From assembly GCA_964654995.1 (NCBI GenBank), contig CAZZKF010000009.1, forward strand, positions 1 through 51,549: 51,549 nucleotides of DNA. Direction: 5' to 3'. The position numbers were made by a program, and so were the translations under genes. The notes under the pieces were generated by a model. The model was not told where the DNA came from. It did not search any database and worked only from the letters and a program-made list of their open reading frames with translations. This stretch comes from CAZZKF01 sp964654995 (GTDB lineage: Bacteria > Pseudomonadota > Alphaproteobacteria > CAZZKF01). Shown here piece after piece: positions 51,076 to 51,549 of the stretch (the stretch's first letter is position 1; the number at the start of each line of letters is the position of its first letter).

Positions 51076-51127
51076 CTGCTCCAAAAGAGAATGCGTCAGA
51101 GAAATTCCAATGGAGCAATCGTTTGAT

Positions 51128-51147
51128 CGTTTCCCTGGGAGGAAACG
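51128..51147 (+). promoter_or_regulatory. Leader hairpin before the TonB-dependent receptor
   Basis: CGTTTCC (51128-51134) and GGAAACG (51141-51147) form a seven-pair stem with a six-base loop, ending 34 bases before the start codon. No T tract follows, so it is not a terminator; it could affect mRNA stability or translation. Confidence 0.35.
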
Positions 51148-51181
51148 CATTGAACACTAACCGGATAGCCGGGGGGAACAA

Positions 51182-51549
51182 ATGCTCAAGACAATCATCA
51201 AGAATACCACTGCGCTCGTCGCCGTAACCACTTTGGGCGCCAGCCTGGCGTATGCCCAGGAAGCTCAGGTCGAAGGCACGGGTGAAGCACAGGCGACCGA
51301 GGCCGATGACATCGGCCTCGAGGAAGTCGTTGTCACCGCACGCCGGCGCGCCGAGCGCATGCAGGACGTGCCGATTTCGATCACCGCGGTCTCGCGCCTC
51401 GAACTCGATCAGTCGGGATACCAGTCGCTGGCCGATGTCAGCCTCGGTGTGCCGAATTTCTCGTTCATCGACCGGGGCTCGGTGCTGGGCGACTTCGGGA
51501 TGCGCGGCATTACCACCAACGTTTCCAACCCGGGGGTTGAATCGAGCCT
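51182..51549 (+). CDS. TonB-dependent receptor (5' part, cut by window end)
   Basis: The first 122 residues of an outer-membrane receptor. A signal peptide (MLKTIIKNTTALVAVTTLGA..., ending about AYA at 25) is followed by a short acidic spacer and the plug domain start: EEVVVTARRRAERMQDVPIS (about 47-66, containing the TonB-box-like VVTARRR segment), then SLADVSLGVPNFSF and FGMRGITTNVSNPGVES. The style is that of receptors in Sphingomonadales and other marine proteobacteria, which import a wide range of organic ligands as well as siderophores. GGGGGGAAC precedes the ATG. The frame stays open at the window edge. Confidence 0.93.
   Translation, partial: MLKTIIKNTTALVAVTTLGASLAYAQEAQVEGTGEAQATEADDIGLEEVVVTARRRAERMQDVPISITAVSRLELDQSGYQSLADVSLGVPNFSFIDRGSVLGDFGMRGITTNVSNPGVESS

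Noticed and set aside
48940..51126. A 728-codon open frame opposite the amidase and TRAP binding-protein genes
   Set aside because: Antisense shadow with Gln/Arg/Gly-rich composition; the opposite strand encodes intact families with signal peptides.
1..51549. Prophage, insertion sequence, plasmid origin or CRISPR array
   Set aside because: No transposase, integrase, phage structural gene, replication gene or regularly spaced repeat was found on either strand.

Overview
The window is a high-GC, mostly gene-dense bacterial scaffold, most likely from an alphaproteobacterium, possibly of Rhodospirillales type. The main clues are a SAM-II riboswitch ahead of metZ, the metZ-apaG neighbourhood, an argD-argF pair joined by an ATGA overlap, and a thrS / infC-rpmI-rplT / pheST translation block. 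It is probably a draft or metagenome scaffold, because a 100-base run of N lies at 45981-46080. No transposase, integrase, rRNA or CRISPR array was seen.

Layout. (1) 1-9324: housekeeping metabolism. metZ is under a SAM-II riboswitch, followed by apaG, folE, a TrkH potassium transporter and argE, with argF and argD on the other strand, an orphan ABC-2 permease and an alpha/beta hydrolase. (2) 9463-16500: translation genes thrS, infC (apparently starting at the rare codon ATA), rpmI, rplT, a strong hairpin terminator, pheS and pheT. A convergent PA0069-type radical SAM gene follows.

(3) 17630-31675 is the most interesting part. A four-gene operon encodes an Asp-box/YCF48-like lipoprotein, an MMPL/HpnN-type RND transporter, a DUF1302 outer-membrane protein and a DUF1329 periplasmic protein. 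It is followed by the [2Fe-2S] and molybdopterin subunits of a xanthine-oxidase-family hydroxylase, an oppositely oriented two-component pair (soluble double-PAS histidine kinase plus FixJ/NarL-type regulator), and the FAD subunit of the hydroxylase. Each of the three transcription units is preceded by the same DNA element, TA-N6-TAGG-N8-CCAATTTAC, with invariant spacing. My reading is one regulon in which a cytoplasmic sensor controls both an envelope route for a hydrophobic compound and the molybdenum hydroxylase that acts on it. The substrate is unknown.

(4) 31687-34532: a compact mercury-resistance operon, merR facing merT-merP-merA, with a mer-type operator. (5) 34593-39443: four genes on the minus strand (two extended SDRs, a radical SAM enzyme and an amidase) that look like an uncharacterised small-molecule or lipid pathway. 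(6) 39725-45906: tRNA-Pro(CGG), a probable decayed phytanoyl-CoA dioxygenase gene, a PEP-CTERM GDSL lipase with a possible sigma-54 promoter, an MBL hydrolase, a class III aminotransferase, nadA and nadC. (7) 45981-51549: the assembly gap, then a minus-strand operon of a Tat-exported amidase and a three-part TRAP transporter, and divergently a TonB-dependent receptor cut by the window end.
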